Source: Nostoc sp. S13
GTDB lineage: Bacteria > Cyanobacteriota > Cyanobacteriia > Cyanobacteriales > Nostocaceae
Length of the DNA stretch: 47,690 nt
Direction of reading: 5' to 3'
NCBI RefSeq assembly: GCF_029379315.1
Contig: NZ_JAQYWQ010000047.1
Location: forward strand, 1 to 47,690
Below, one piece after another: positions 26,427-36,098 of the stretch. The position numbers were made by a program, and so were the translations under genes. Positions within the stretch are counted from its first letter, which is position 1. Each line of letters opens with the position of its first letter. Under the pieces are notes generated by a model. The model was not told the origin of the DNA and searched no databases. It saw only the letters and a list, made by a program, of their open reading frames with translations.

Positions 26427-27251
26427 TTAAAAAATCATCTGTGGATGAATTAACTGGTATCCAGCCTCTTTAAGCTTTTCATTCGACACCCAAGCATTAT
26501 ATGGGCGGGTACTCTTGATAGAAGTATCCCATTTCACTTTGGGTAAATTATGTTTTTCAAATAAGCTATCTAGCAAGTCTCGACTGGTGAGATGTGCATC
26601 ATCTACCAGATTGTAAATCCCTTGCAAACGACGATGACGGGCAAATTCTATCGCACCAACAATATCATCCAAATGAATCCAGTTTGTGATATCCTCGCCA
26701 TTGCCAGGACGGGTTGCACCAGAATATCTGCTAAATATTTTTAACAGTTCCCTGCCAGTCCCATAAATCCCTCCTAAACGGAAGATACAAACACGAAGAT
26801 TTTCGCTAGATGCTGATAGCAACACATCCTCTGTTTTTCGGAGGATTTGTGCATTTAAATTAGCAGGTGCAAGCGGTGTTTCTTCATCTACCCATACACC
26901 ATTTCTATCACCATACACTGCATAACTCCCTGTGTATATTAATTGTTTCACACTCTTAATCTGCTGCAAGGATGAAACTAAACTTTGGGCAGTTTGTAGA
27001 TAAGTTTCTTCATAAACTTCCCCACCTTTTGCACCAACACTCAAAAGTACAACATCTTGATTATGTAAAACTGATTTTAGACTATCTAGGTCATTCCCAC
27101 GGGTAACTACAACTCTTTGTGATACTGATTCTAGTGCCGGGACACGCTCAGGGGAAGTTGTGGTTACACTGACAACAAAATCCATTTTTTGCTGCCAATA
27201 TTGAGCAAGTTTAGAACCAACATAACCACAACCAATGATTGCAACGTTCAT
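26427..27251 (-). CDS. NAD-dependent epimerase/dehydratase-like (atypical SDR) protein
   Basis: A 274-residue protein with the N-terminal nucleotide-binding motif VAIIGCGYVGSKLAQYW (Gly-x-Gly-x-x-Gly) and the extended-SDR features YTGSYAVYGDRNG (Ser-Tyr region) and RLGGIYGTGRELL. The classic YxxxK catalytic pair is not clear, as in the YeeZ-like group. It probably acts on a nucleotide sugar or other small carbonyl compound in the cytoplasm; the substrate is not known. Monocistronic. Confidence 0.85.
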   Translation of the reverse strand: MNVAIIGCGYVGSKLAQYWQQKMDFVVSVTTTSPERVPALESVSQRVVVTRGNDLDSLKSVLHNQDVVLLSVGAKGGEVYEETYLQTAQSLVSSLQQIKSVKQLIYTGSYAVYGDRNGVWVDEETPLAPANLNAQILRKTEDVLLSASSENLRVCIFRLGGIYGTGRELLKIFSRYSGATRPGNGEDITNWIHLDDIVGAIEFARHRRLQGIYNLVDDAHLTSRDLLDSLFEKHNLPKVKWDTSIKSTRPYNAWVSNEKLKEAGYQLIHPQMIF

Positions 27252-27582
27252 GACAAATTAGACACAAGTAAATTAAACTACTCATCGAAACTATATTCTC
27301 AATTAAGGGAATATTGCCAAGTCTCCCATATTACAGGTACTCTAAACCCGGTTTATTTAAGGAAATTAGGTTTTTTAGTCTTATTAACCCTATTTTCGGC
27401 AAATATTCTGGGCGGCAGTGGCTCCCCTGTTGCCGAGCTGCCTTCCCTTTGCGTTTAAATTTCAACCCTCAATTGGGAAAAGAGGAAGAATGTAGAATCC
27501 TTCCCCAAGAGGTGTAAAGAATAGTAAATTTATTTATTCAGCACTGTTTCAGTAATCATTCTACCGCGTGGTTCATACGTCA
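27252..27582. other. gene-free stretch
   Basis: Between the epimerase-like gene and the phosphodiesterase-like gene. Plus-strand frames here look like chance frames, with no domain. Nothing else is recognised. Confidence 0.4.
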
Positions 27583-29811
27583 TCAACTAGGACTGAGGGC
27601 AGGGCTGGAATTGAGTTTGATAACCTGTCCCTGAACCGTTGAAGCAGAAGGAACGCCCAGTAAATTATTGATAGTTGGAGCCACATCAATATTGTGAATC
27701 GTGCCGATACTGCCACGACGACTGATATCGGGGCCAGCCGCGTAGAAAATCGCACTCAGTTTGGATATATTCGGATCATAGCCATGCGCTCCGTAGAAAT
27801 TAGGTACTGAAAACACTAAATTGTTGGCATCCCCCAAACGAGTCACCACAGGACTTTGAATTCCGTCAAAGTTATAACCATCGCTCATAATTGCGAAGAC
27901 ATCACCACTATCCTGACCAACAAATTCGCTAGTATCCAGTCCAAATTTTGGCTCGTTTAAATTCGCTGGCAACGGACGAGCATAAATCTTATCAAAAATG
28001 GCTTGCTGTTTTGACGATACATATTTATAATTCGTGTCTACCAATTCCTTAAGAGCGGCGACAATTTGTTTTTGGATAGTGACATATTCAGAGCGACTGA
28101 CGATGCCGTTAGGTTCCCGTCCCTGAAGATTAATATAAATGTTAGCTGCTGGCCCCGATGTTACACTTCGGACTTTATTTGAGTCAAAACCTTTACTCTT
28201 GAGGAAGTTATTCAGGTTAACCGTGGTGTGAAAGGTAGAAAAACCATGATCCGATACTACAATAATGTTACTGTTTGGTCTCCCCTGACTATCCGTACCT
28301 ACTGCATTAATGATCCGTTGTACAGCATCATTAGCTGCCCGATAAGCAGTTTGTACATAAGACTTATATCGAGCGACTTTTGCTTTGTCTTGCGCTGCAC
28401 CGATTGTATTAGGATTGCTCGGATTAGTTGCTTGACGTAAATCAGTTAAGAGAAACTGGTGTTCAGAGCCGTCTGGCTGCTCAATATAAACCATCACGAG
28501 TGAAGCATTGGGATTTTGCTTGATTGCTCTCAAAGCAATCCGCGTCTGATAATCTACAAAACCTCGAACTTGGTCTTCATAGATAGCTTCTAGTTCCATG
28601 TCCGGGAAAGTGTTAAATCCCGGACTCAATCGTTCCATAATTCGGTAATCAGACTGAGGCGACCAGAAACCAACGTTATTATTAATGTCATCAACTATAG
28701 TTTGGACTGCGGGATTATTAGGAATAGCGTTAGCACCGTAACGCGCAATCCTCACACTACTCAAGTCAGGAGCCAGATTAGTGACATAAAAAGCAGTTCC
28801 GGCTTTGTTGGAACTACCTTCTAAATAAAATAAGCTGGATCTTCTATCCTGCGCTCTTACGTATGCTGGCCCAGTTGATGGTAAATTGAAAGGTTGATGT
28901 TGAATCCCAATATTAGAATCAAAAAATACTAGCGTGTCATAGTCCTTTTGATGATTATTGCTGGTATCAAATGCAGCAACTTGGATATCATAGTTAACAC
29001 CACCAACAAGAAATTGATCGCCAAGAGTTGCTTGCAAAATTGGGCTGTAAGAAACTTTTCCTGCTGTTTTGAGTTGACTGACAGTTTGACTGGATGCCAA
29101 GCTGAAGTTGGCTGCCGTCAAACTAAAACCTTTAGCACCTGCACCAGCAAAAGCTCCAAAAGGGACTGTATAAGATACGGTTCTCTTACTAGCGGGTTGA
29201 ATAATTGGGCTGTTAGTTAAACCTGGTAGTGCAACATCAACTCCATCTGCTCCGGGAAAAGTTGCAGTCACAACTTTCTTCCCATTTTGCTGGAGTCCAA
29301 TCCACAGTGGTTCAGCAGTTGGGTGCAAACTTGCAGCAGGGCCAGTAGTCGAATATCCGCCGATCGGAGCCGCAAAACCACTTATGTTAGAAGTGAATGG
29401 GCTGGCTACTAGGTGAAATGTGTTGGCATTAATATCATTACGTGCAGCCGTAGAACCCGTACTGATTGCAATATGGCAAGCAGCAGTCAGAGATGCGCTA
29501 CAGGTTATGTTTCGCTCTGCATAAACTCCCTTGTTTTTAATCAGTCCCAATCCTTGTTTTGGACTCAGGACACCACTCTTAAGATACTGTTCGACAAAAT
29601 CTGGGGTGGCTCCATCTAGAGAAATCAAAATCACCTTGGGTTGTGATTTACTTACTCCTGGTTGCACTGCTAAAGAATGCACACTTATAGTTAACAAACA
29701 AGCCACAAGTAAAACAACACTTAAGCGCAGCAGCCATTTATGCTTTAACCATCGAAATATTTTATTTAACTCAAAACCTCTACTTTTTTCAACTGAATAA
29801 AATTTTCTCAC
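27583..29811 (-). CDS. secreted alkaline phosphatase superfamily protein (nucleotide pyrophosphatase/phosphodiesterase type)
   Basis: A 742-residue protein with a signal anchor at about 28-48. The metal-binding parts of the family are visible: VILISLDGATPDFVEQYL near the start (first Asp), TAACHIAISTGSTAARNDI (the usual nucleophile Thr/Ser region) and IVVSDHGFSTFHTTVNL (Asp-His pair). Such enzymes hydrolyse phosphodiesters or phosphate monoesters in the periplasm and may help phosphate scavenging. An insert of about 250 residues in the first half has no recognised motif. The exact substrate is unknown. No Pho box was identified. Confidence 0.9.
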   Translation of the reverse strand: MRKFYSVEKSRGFELNKIFRWLKHKWLLRLSVVLLVACLLTISVHSLAVQPGVSKSQPKVILISLDGATPDFVEQYLKSGVLSPKQGLGLIKNKGVYAERNITCSASLTAACHIAISTGSTAARNDINANTFHLVASPFTSNISGFAAPIGGYSTTGPAASLHPTAEPLWIGLQQNGKKVVTATFPGADGVDVALPGLTNSPIIQPASKRTVSYTVPFGAFAGAGAKGFSLTAANFSLASSQTVSQLKTAGKVSYSPILQATLGDQFLVGGVNYDIQVAAFDTSNNHQKDYDTLVFFDSNIGIQHQPFNLPSTGPAYVRAQDRRSSLFYLEGSSNKAGTAFYVTNLAPDLSSVRIARYGANAIPNNPAVQTIVDDINNNVGFWSPQSDYRIMERLSPGFNTFPDMELEAIYEDQVRGFVDYQTRIALRAIKQNPNASLVMVYIEQPDGSEHQFLLTDLRQATNPSNPNTIGAAQDKAKVARYKSYVQTAYRAANDAVQRIINAVGTDSQGRPNSNIIVVSDHGFSTFHTTVNLNNFLKSKGFDSNKVRSVTSGPAANIYINLQGREPNGIVSRSEYVTIQKQIVAALKELVDTNYKYVSSKQQAIFDKIYARPLPANLNEPKFGLDTSEFVGQDSGDVFAIMSDGYNFDGIQSPVVTRLGDANNLVFSVPNFYGAHGYDPNISKLSAIFYAAGPDISRRGSIGTIHNIDVAPTINNLLGVPSASTVQGQVIKLNSSPALSPS

Positions 29812-30018
29812 ATTTCCTCCCTAAGCATACTTTCATATTTTTAACTTGATTACTCCTATTAATTTACTAAAAGTATGTTAAGTAAAAACTATGAAAATCT
29901 TAAGTAGAGCGATTTTTACATCCAAGTAGTAGATATATTAATCTTGGCAATCAATACCTCCCCTGCGTTCCTCTGCGCTTTCCTCAGCGTCCCTTTGTGT
30001 TAAAAAAAGATATCAGCT

Positions 30019-31386
30019 ATGACGACAACATTAAATGCCCTGATTAATTCTCTAAAAGGCATAGAAACCATTACCGACTCAGCCCAAGTCGCAAAATTAT
30101 CCCAGGATTATCACACCTTTAGCCCCGTACTAGTACCCAAACTAGAAGGAAAAATTGGGGATATAGTAGTGCGTCCCGCCAATGAAGCAGAGGTTTTAAA
30201 AGTTGCAGCCGCCTGTGCGAAACACCGTGTACCCGTAACAGTGCGGGGTGCGGGAACTGGGAATTATGGCCAATGCGTACCGTTGCACGGTGGCGTAATT
30301 TTAGATATGACGCGGATGCAAGAGATTCCTTGGGTAAAACCGGGGGTAGCGCGGGTAGAAGCTGGGGTGAAGTTGGCGGCTTTGGATAAAAAATCCAGAG
30401 AAATCGGCTGGGAAATCCGCATGGCACCCTCGACTTACCGCACAGCTACAATTGGTGGATTTATTGCTGGGGGAAGTGGGGGCATTGGCTCGATACAATA
30501 TGGGTTACTAAGCGATCGCGGTAATATCCTAGCACTGCGAGTAGTAACTGTAGAAGATGAACCCCGTGCGATGGAATTACGCGGGGACGATGTACAAAAG
30601 GTGAATCATGCTTGGGGAATTAACGGCATTATCACCGAAGTAGAAATTCCCTTAGCACCAGCTTATCCTTGGGTAGAAATCATTGTCACATTTGACGACT
30701 TTATGACAGCAGCAAAGTTTGGTCAGGCTCTTGGCAATGCTGATGGGATGATTAAGAAGTTGATTTCTGTCTTTGCATCCCAAATTCCCCAATACTTTCA
30801 CGCCCTACAACAGTACATTCCTGAAGGAACTCACCCAGTATTTTTGATAATTTCCGAATCGAGTTTGGAATTCTTGCCGGGTTTGGTGCAGCAATACGAC
30901 GGCCAGATTACCTATGAAAAACCAGCCGAGGAAGCAACCAAAGGTATACATTTAGCAGAATTTTGCTGGAACCATACCACCTTACACGCCCGGAGTGTAG
31001 ATACTGCAATTACCTACTTACAAAGTATGTTTCCTAGCGATGCCTGCGGCGAGCTGCGCCTACGCAATTTGCAAATAGTAGAGCATATGTATCATCACTT
31101 TAGCGATGAGGTAATGATGCATTTAGAATTCTTTCGGGTGAACGGTGCGGTAGTTCCTGGTGCTTTGCAACTTGTGCGCTACACCACAGAAGAACGCCTC
31201 AACGAGATTATCCGCTATCACGAAGAACAGGGTGTGAGTATTGCCAATCCTCACACGTATATTATTGAAGACGGGGGCAGAAAAGTTATTGATCCTGAAC
31301 AGTTAAAATTTAAAAAAATAGTTGATCCTTATGGGTTGATGAATCCTGGTAAAAGCAAGGTTCTTCAATTCCAAATTCAAAATTAA
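30019..31386 (+). CDS. FAD-binding oxidoreductase (FAD_binding_4 / PCMH type)
   Basis: A 455-residue flavoprotein. The N-terminal half is a PCMH-type FAD domain: ALRVVTVEDEP, VTVRGAGTGNYGQCVPLHGG (residues about 74-93) and TIGGFIAGGSGGIGSIQYG. The C-terminal end, KKIVDPYGLMNPGKSK, is the usual family ending. Relatives oxidise hydroxy acids, sugar lactones or similar compounds; the substrate here is unknown. No signal peptide, so cytoplasmic. It is monocistronic. Confidence 0.92.
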   Translation: MTTTLNALINSLKGIETITDSAQVAKLSQDYHTFSPVLVPKLEGKIGDIVVRPANEAEVLKVAAACAKHRVPVTVRGAGTGNYGQCVPLHGGVILDMTRMQEIPWVKPGVARVEAGVKLAALDKKSREIGWEIRMAPSTYRTATIGGFIAGGSGGIGSIQYGLLSDRGNILALRVVTVEDEPRAMELRGDDVQKVNHAWGINGIITEVEIPLAPAYPWVEIIVTFDDFMTAAKFGQALGNADGMIKKLISVFASQIPQYFHALQQYIPEGTHPVFLIISESSLEFLPGLVQQYDGQITYEKPAEEATKGIHLAEFCWNHTTLHARSVDTAITYLQSMFPSDACGELRLRNLQIVEHMYHHFSDEVMMHLEFFRVNGAVVPGALQLVRYTTEERLNEIIRYHEEQGVSIANPHTYIIEDGGRKVIDPEQLKFKKIVDPYGLMNPGKSKVLQFQIQN

Positions 31387-31632
31387 CGCCATGTGCAACT
31401 TTTACTAGTAGGGAATGGGGAGAATTCAAAGTCTTTCTCTTTGTAGGATAGAGGTCAGAATATTAAGTTGCACATCATGTAAATTAGCAAACTACAGAAA
31501 CACATATCAGAACTTTCTCTGTATATTTGTGTAACCTCCCTTCAAAAAGCTAGCTGTTGGGCGTTTATAATTTGTGTTTTAATTTTATAAAGCCGTGGGA
31601 ATAAAGCAAAATCCAACATCCCAAAACCGCCC

Positions 31633-32682
31633 ATGATTGAAATTGACGGTTCCTACGGAGAGGGAGGCGGACAAGTTCTTCGCACTTCCTTAAGTCTAGC
31701 CGCTATCACCGGCGAATCCATAAGAATTTCAGGCATTCGCGCTGGACGCAAAAAGCCAGGATTAGCAGCACAACACTTAACAGCAGTTCGGGCGGCGGCG
31801 AGAATTTGTAATGCCCAACTCCGGGGTGATGCTTTGGGTTCAATGCTGCTGGAATTCATCCCAGGTAGTGCTGTGCAAGCTGGAATTTATACCTTTGATG
31901 TTAGTAAAGCACAACAAGGTGGTTCTGCGGGTGCGATCGCTCTAGTTTTACAGACAATTCTCTTACCTCTGGCACTAGCATCCGGCAATTCCCAAGTAAC
32001 ACTAAAGGGTGGAACTCATGTGAACTTTAGCCCGACAGTGACGTACATTGAGCAAGTTTATCTGCCGATATTGCAACGTATGGGTGTAGAAGCTCAACTT
32101 AAGTTAAGCGCTTGGGGGTGGTTTCCCCAAGGTGGGGGAGAGGTAGAGTTACAGGTGAGTGGCGGTGGTAAACTCGGCGGAATCCACTTGTTGGAACGGG
32201 GAGATTTACAACAGGTACGGGGACTAGCAGTGGTAACGGAATTACCTTCGCATATTCCGCAACGAATGGCGAATCGTGCGGAGAATTTGTTACGTTCAGC
32301 CCATTTGAAAGTTACTGTACAGGCTTTGCGAGAAAGAGGTGTGGCACCTGGGGCTGGTATTTTTCTAACTGCTGAGTATCAGAACAGCTTGACTGGCTTT
32401 GGTGGGTTTGGGCGATTACGGATGTCGGCGGAGACAGTTGCAGAGATTGCTTGTCAGCAACTACTTGAGTTTCATCAAACCGGCGCAGCCGTGGATGAAC
32501 ATTTAGCAGACCAATTATTATTGCCAGCCGCTTTAGCTTCACAAGAAAGTCAATATCGAGTGGCTGAGGTGAGTAGACATTTGACGACAAATGCAGCAGT
32601 AATTGAACAGTTTGGGCTAGCGCAGATAACGGTAGATGAAGCTGAGAAAATAGTCTCAGTGATTCCTGTAATTGGTGGATGA
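31633..32682 (+). CDS. rtcA: RNA 3'-terminal phosphate cyclase
   Basis: A 349-residue enzyme that converts an RNA 3'-phosphate to a 2',3'-cyclic phosphate with ATP. The signatures SYGEGGGQVLRTSLSL (N-terminus), GRKKPGLAAQHLTAV and the catalytic-histidine region VDEHLADQLLLPAAL (His about 290) are intact, and the length is normal. RtcB is not next to it. A small P-loop kinase at 35509 is about 2.8 kb away on the other strand; a link in RNA repair is only speculation. Confidence 0.96.
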   Translation: MIEIDGSYGEGGGQVLRTSLSLAAITGESIRISGIRAGRKKPGLAAQHLTAVRAAARICNAQLRGDALGSMLLEFIPGSAVQAGIYTFDVSKAQQGGSAGAIALVLQTILLPLALASGNSQVTLKGGTHVNFSPTVTYIEQVYLPILQRMGVEAQLKLSAWGWFPQGGGEVELQVSGGGKLGGIHLLERGDLQQVRGLAVVTELPSHIPQRMANRAENLLRSAHLKVTVQALRERGVAPGAGIFLTAEYQNSLTGFGGFGRLRMSAETVAEIACQQLLEFHQTGAAVDEHLADQLLLPAALASQESQYRVAEVSRHLTTNAAVIEQFGLAQITVDEAEKIVSVIPVIGG

Positions 32683-32684
32683 GA

Positions 32685-33155
32685 TTAAAGATTAAACACT
32701 TTCTTAAGAGCCTTGATTTTTATAGTATCAATGCTACATTCAAGTTTGGAGATAGGATTTAAGCTTTTCCACTTGCCTTTACTAGCACTGAATATAACAT
32801 CAGATGATTTTTCTACATCAATAGCTTCAAAGCCATTTATTTGGGATTTTGATAAATAACTCAAACGAGTAAATATTTCATCTCTTGATGCAGATTTAAT
32901 ACTTACAATTTCTGGTGGTGGTAACGGTGGTGAAGCTGGTAATGATGAGATAAAGAAGACTTTTGCAAGTGCGTCCAACTTTTTGCTTTTAGTAATTCCA
33001 CATTTCAAGGTAATAATCGGGTTAAAATTAGACCAAGTTTTGCGATTAGACTCCGCAATTCGGTTTGTCGCAACAATAGGATCTACATCCTTTAATGCAC
33101 TACTTGGTTCTGTATTAAGTATCTGAGTGCAGCTAAAATAGTATTTCGTGATGCT
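32685..33155 (-). pseudogene. hypothetical protein, possibly truncated at its N-terminus
   Basis: From a TTG at 33008 the frame gives 107 residues starting LKCGITKSKKLDALAKVFFI, with a Pro-rich stretch (PASPPLPPPE) and a basic C-terminus. The same frame stays open upstream to about 33167 without any ATG: SKFEYSITKYYFSCTQILN is followed by more coding-like sequence. The lack of a normal start and the position next to gene debris suggest a fragment. No family recognised. Confidence 0.4.
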
Positions 33156-33237
33156 GTATTCAAATTTACTTTAGGTAAAACTTCTCTAGCTAAAATTTTT
33201 GCCTGCTCAATATTTTGAGATTCCGGCGAGACTACTA

Positions 33238-33552
33238 TCGATAATTCAATAGCAGTTGGTATTAAATATATTAAAGATAATCAAGAACAATTTGCTAACG
33301 TAAACAAGGAAGTTATTTTGAGTGTAGGTGCGATCGCAAGTCCAAAAATCTTAATGCTCTCAGGTATCGGCGATGAAAACGAATAAAAAAAACTTGGTAT
33401 TCCTGTAGTTGGGAATATTCTGCAAGTCGGTAAAAATTTTCACGATGACCTTTTTCTCAGAGTCGCATTTTCTATACCCAGTAATCGAGATTTGCCTTTT
33501 TATTCTTACGGGCTACCACCAGCAGTTATCTTTGACTCTACACTCCAAATCA
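33238..33552 (+). pseudogene. GMC oxidoreductase remnant
   Basis: The plus-strand frame encodes NKEVILSVGAIASPKILMLS then GIG, which contains the GMC family signature GAIASPKILMLSGIG, followed after an in-frame TAA (33384) by KKLGIPVVGNILQVGKNFHD, the normal next segment of these FAD-dependent alcohol/choline-type dehydrogenases. FAD-binding N-terminus and catalytic C-terminus are missing. It is cut at about 33552, where intron-like DNA begins. Clearly non-functional. Confidence 0.8.
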
Positions 33553-34098
33553 CCGTAAATCTGTCAGCATATTCTCGGCATTACCCCAGAAATTCGCTTC
33601 TGACTTAATCTTTCCTGCTCGTTGCATACGGTTAGCACCTACTCAGGTATTCGACCATCTGAGAGCATACGAGAGGTTACTTCGTTCCGAATGACCATAC
33701 TATGTACCTTTAGAGTGATGCTATTCGCCGGGTTTACGGGAAGTGCTGATTGGTCAATATTTGATTTGCCAATTCCCTATCCCTTGCCTTTTGGCTCTAG
33801 GGAGAGCGGACAGCCTTATTTCGCTGGTTTAGACTGACGACGATTCAAGTGCATCTTCAAGCCGAGGCTTTTACTCATGGGTACTCTGCTCGATGGATTA
33901 TTAACTTAGGCTGTTAGTAGAGCCACCTTTCGTCCCCGCTTTACAGATTGATGGCTAGTCGCTACCGTAGGGGAAGTGCTTTCAGCCCTGCACCTGGGCG
34001 GTAGGATTTTCACCTACAAGGTCATTCAGTTGTCTGGCTAATGGAACCAGCTAACTGTCCCTAAGCATTTCTACTTATTTAGATTAAACAAATCGCAC
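33553..34098 (-). mobile_element. probable group II intron remnant (5' part, no reverse transcriptase)
   Basis: On the minus strand this 546-base block begins GTGCGATTTG at 34098, matching the GUGYG 5' end of bacterial group II introns. It continues as a non-coding, GC-balanced sequence with many local hairpins (e.g. CTTGTAGGTGAAAATCCTAC; GGGCTGAAAGCACTTCCCC; CTCTCCCTAGAGCC) like intron domain I. There is no reverse transcriptase frame and no domain V can be recognised, so it is a truncated, immobile copy. It lies between gene fragments. Another type of structured RNA is possible. Confidence 0.5.
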
Positions 34099-34100
34099 CA

Positions 34101-34235
34101 AAACCCCCCTACCCAGTAAACCTAAGTCTAAGCGAACAAAAGCTGGCTACTTTAGAAAGAATATTTGCGCTTCCGTTCAAATCTGCATTCACAATTGAAC
34201 CATTCGCTGACCGAGAAGATCCTCACCACGGATAA
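34101..34235 (+). pseudogene. C-terminal fragment of an unknown protein
   Basis: A 44-codon open stretch reads KPPYPVNLSLSEQKLATLER then IFALPFKSAFTIEPFADRED and stops at 34233. It has no start and begins right at the presumed intron edge. The residues look protein-like, not random. Parent gene unknown; it may or may not be the GMC gene. Confidence 0.35.
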
Positions 34236-34270
34236 TATACAAATCGCACAGTAAATTCATACCTAATTAA

Positions 34271-34363
34271 TTTAGAGACGCAAAACTGCACTGGGCTTCT
34301 CTACGAGACGCTATCGCAAACGCCCAGCTACGCTAACATAGCGCTCCATTTCGCGTCTCTAAA
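34271..34363. repeat. inverted-repeat element with TTTAGAGACGC ends
   Basis: Left end TTTAGAGACGC, right end GCGTCTCTAAA, with an inner inverted repeat CTGGGC...GCCCAG. A short version is at 9880-9905. It lies just past the dnaJ-type gene. Confidence 0.7.
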
Positions 34364-34374
34364 ATCCAAAATAT

Positions 34375-35382
34375 TCACAGCCTGACTTGGTTCAAATGAC
34401 TGCGGGGATTATAAGTACGTATAGCCCTGATTTTTTCATAATATTCCCGCTCTTGTTGGCTGAGGTCTTTTGGTGGAATGATCGCCACCTTGACTAACTG
34501 ATCGCCGCGTCCACCCTTGGCGAGAGGCCAACCTTTGCCACGTAAACGCAGGGATTGACCAGAACGCACTCCCGCAGGCAGCTTCACATTAACTGAACCA
34601 TCAGGAGTGGGTACATCAATAGACGCTCCTAAGGTAGCTTCATCTGGTGTGATTGCCACTTCGCAAACAAGATTATCGCCTTCCATTTGGAAGAACGAGT
34701 GCGGCTGAAGTTCGACTTTTAAGTATAAATCCCCTCGTTGTTGAGTCATCGGGTTAATTTGACCTTTACCCCGCACACGCAGGCGAGTACCAGTTTTAGA
34801 CCCGGATGGGATACGAACATCTATTGTTTCGTTACCTAAACTGAAGCGCTTTTGCACACCGTTAAATGCTTCAGCAAAAGTTAGAGCGATCGCAGCTTCA
34901 CTATCCTGGCTAGTAGCCGCACCTGCATCTTGAAACCCAAAATCGTTAAAGCCGTTAAAACCACTTGGCGCACCTGTAGGAGGGCGGTAAGAGTAACTTT
35001 GTGAGTAACTTTGTCGCCCACCACGAGGGGTAGCACCACCAAAGCGTCCTAACAACTCATTGATGAACTCATCAAAATTACCGTATTGACTAAAGTCAAA
35101 GTTACCCATATCGGCACCAACACCGCCGGATGGGAAACCTTCACCAGCTTGTTTCCAATATTGACCAAATTGGTCATACTTTTTGCGTTTATCTGGGTCT
35201 GACACCACTTCGTAGGCTTCGCTAACTTCTTTGAAGCGTGCCTCTGCCTGTTTGTTGTTTGGATTAACATCAGGGTGATACTTGCGGGCTAGTTTCCGAA
35301 AGGCTTGTTTAATTTCCTCTGGAGTGGCAGTCTTACTAACTCCCAAAATAGCGTAATAGTCTTTGAAGTCGGTTGCAGCCAT
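34375..35382 (-). CDS. DnaJ/CbpA-type co-chaperone
   Basis: A 335-residue protein with an N-terminal J domain (about 8-75, HPD at 36-38), a Gly/Phe- and Ser/Tyr-rich linker with [12 protein letters not shown], and two C-terminal substrate-binding domains (e.g. VDVRIPSG-like [21 protein letters not shown], shortened: [18 protein letters not shown]). It has no cysteine zinc finger, so it is a type II (CbpA-like) J protein that delivers substrates to DnaK in the cytoplasm. The ATG has GGAGGC upstream. Cyanobacteria carry several such genes; I do not assign a number. Confidence 0.95.
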   Translation of the reverse strand: MAATDFKDYYAILGVSKTATPEEIKQAFRKLARKYHPDVNPNNKQAEARFKEVSEAYEVVSDPDKRKKYDQFGQYWKQAGEGFPSGGVGADMGNFDFSQYGNFDEFINELLGRFGGATPRGGRQSYSQSYSYRPPTGAPSGFNGFNDFGFQDAGAATSQDSEAAIALTFAEAFNGVQKRFSLGNETIDVRIPSGSKTGTRLRVRGKGQINPMTQQRGDLYLKVELQPHSFFQMEGDNLVCEVAITPDEATLGASIDVPTPDGSVNVKLPAGVRSGQSLRLRGKGWPLAKGGRGDQLVKVAIIPPKDLSQQEREYYEKIRAIRTYNPRSHLNQVRL

Positions 35383-35508
35383 CTACCAGCCTCCTATAAA
35401 AATTCCCGTTACGTTTTTTTTTAAGATCAGAGATGTTTGATGTTTAGTTTGCCCGGTGTAGTGCCAAGCAAAAGAATCTGATTTTAAATTAACAAACAAT
35501 ATACAAAA

Positions 35509-36018
35509 TCAAGTGTGGTTCTTGCTCACTGGGCGATCGCAATTTCCGTACTCCGATTTTTCTGATAAGCGGATCAGGTTGTCTAGTCCTTCTTCCAGGC
35601 TTGGGGGGGCATCCCGGAGTTGACGGTGCATCCGCAAAATAATTTCTTCGGGAACCTGGCGCGATCGCCTTTTATTGCGTGCCAAACACAGCCAAACTGG
35701 CGTATCCACCCAAATTCCCGTAATCTGGGTAAAACCCAAGTTACGGGCTAAAGCAACGACTTCGCGACGATGGCGGCGCTGGGCATTGGTGGCGTCGAAA
35801 ATAGCTGTATTATCTGTGGAAATAGCTTGCTGAAATTGCCGCTCAATTTCGCGCCAAATCGGCAGCCACGCCCCCTGAACGGCTTGGGAACCGAACAATT
35901 GCCCCCGGATGGCATCCGTAGAAATCAGCGACATCTGGGGACATTCTGCCAGTAATTGTTTTGCCAAAGTTGACTTACCGCTACCTGGAAGACCAATCAG
36001 TAAAATGAGTTTAGTCAT
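35509..36018 (-). CDS. small P-loop ATP-binding kinase (AAA_33 type)
   Basis: A 169-residue protein with Walker A GLPGSGKST (8-16), the STDAIRGQLFG switch and DATNAQRRHRREVV, as in the kinase domain of polynucleotide kinase/phosphatase (Pnkp-like) and related small nucleotide or zeta-toxin-like kinases. A lid-like region LARNKRRSRQVPEEIILRMH follows. The substrate cannot be told from sequence. It lies 76 bases downstream of glgC on the same strand (after a tandem repeat) and ahead of the DnaJ gene. Confidence 0.85.
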   Translation of the reverse strand: MTKLILLIGLPGSGKSTLAKQLLAECPQMSLISTDAIRGQLFGSQAVQGAWLPIWREIERQFQQAISTDNTAIFDATNAQRRHRREVVALARNLGFTQITGIWVDTPVWLCLARNKRRSRQVPEEIILRMHRQLRDAPPSLEEGLDNLIRLSEKSEYGNCDRPVSKNHT

Positions 36019-36021
36019 TTG

Positions 36022-36098
36022 TCCTTTGTCCTTTGTCCTTTGTTATTTGTAACTATTAACCAATGACTAATGACTAATGACTAATGACTAATGACTAA
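36022..36098. repeat. two tandem heptamer repeats (TTTGTCC and AATGACT)
   Basis: Three copies of TTTGTCC at 36022-36042, then five copies of AATGACT at about 36061-36096. They fill the space between glgC and the P-loop kinase gene. Short tandem repeats like this are typical of Nostocales. Confidence 0.9.

Noticed and set aside
27189..27517. Plus-strand frames upstream of the phosphodiesterase-like gene
   Set aside because: They overlap the start of the epimerase-like gene and have no domain or ribosome-binding site.
33622..33837. 71-residue plus-strand frame
   Set aside because: It is the complementary strand of the structured intron-like block; no protein-like features.
33553..34098. RNase P RNA or another housekeeping RNA
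   Set aside because: The conserved core segments of RNase P RNA are absent; the GTGCG start and context fit a group II intron remnant better.
36022..36098. Possible CRISPR array
   Set aside because: The units are seven bases without spacers; a simple tandem repeat. No CRISPR array or cas gene is in the window.
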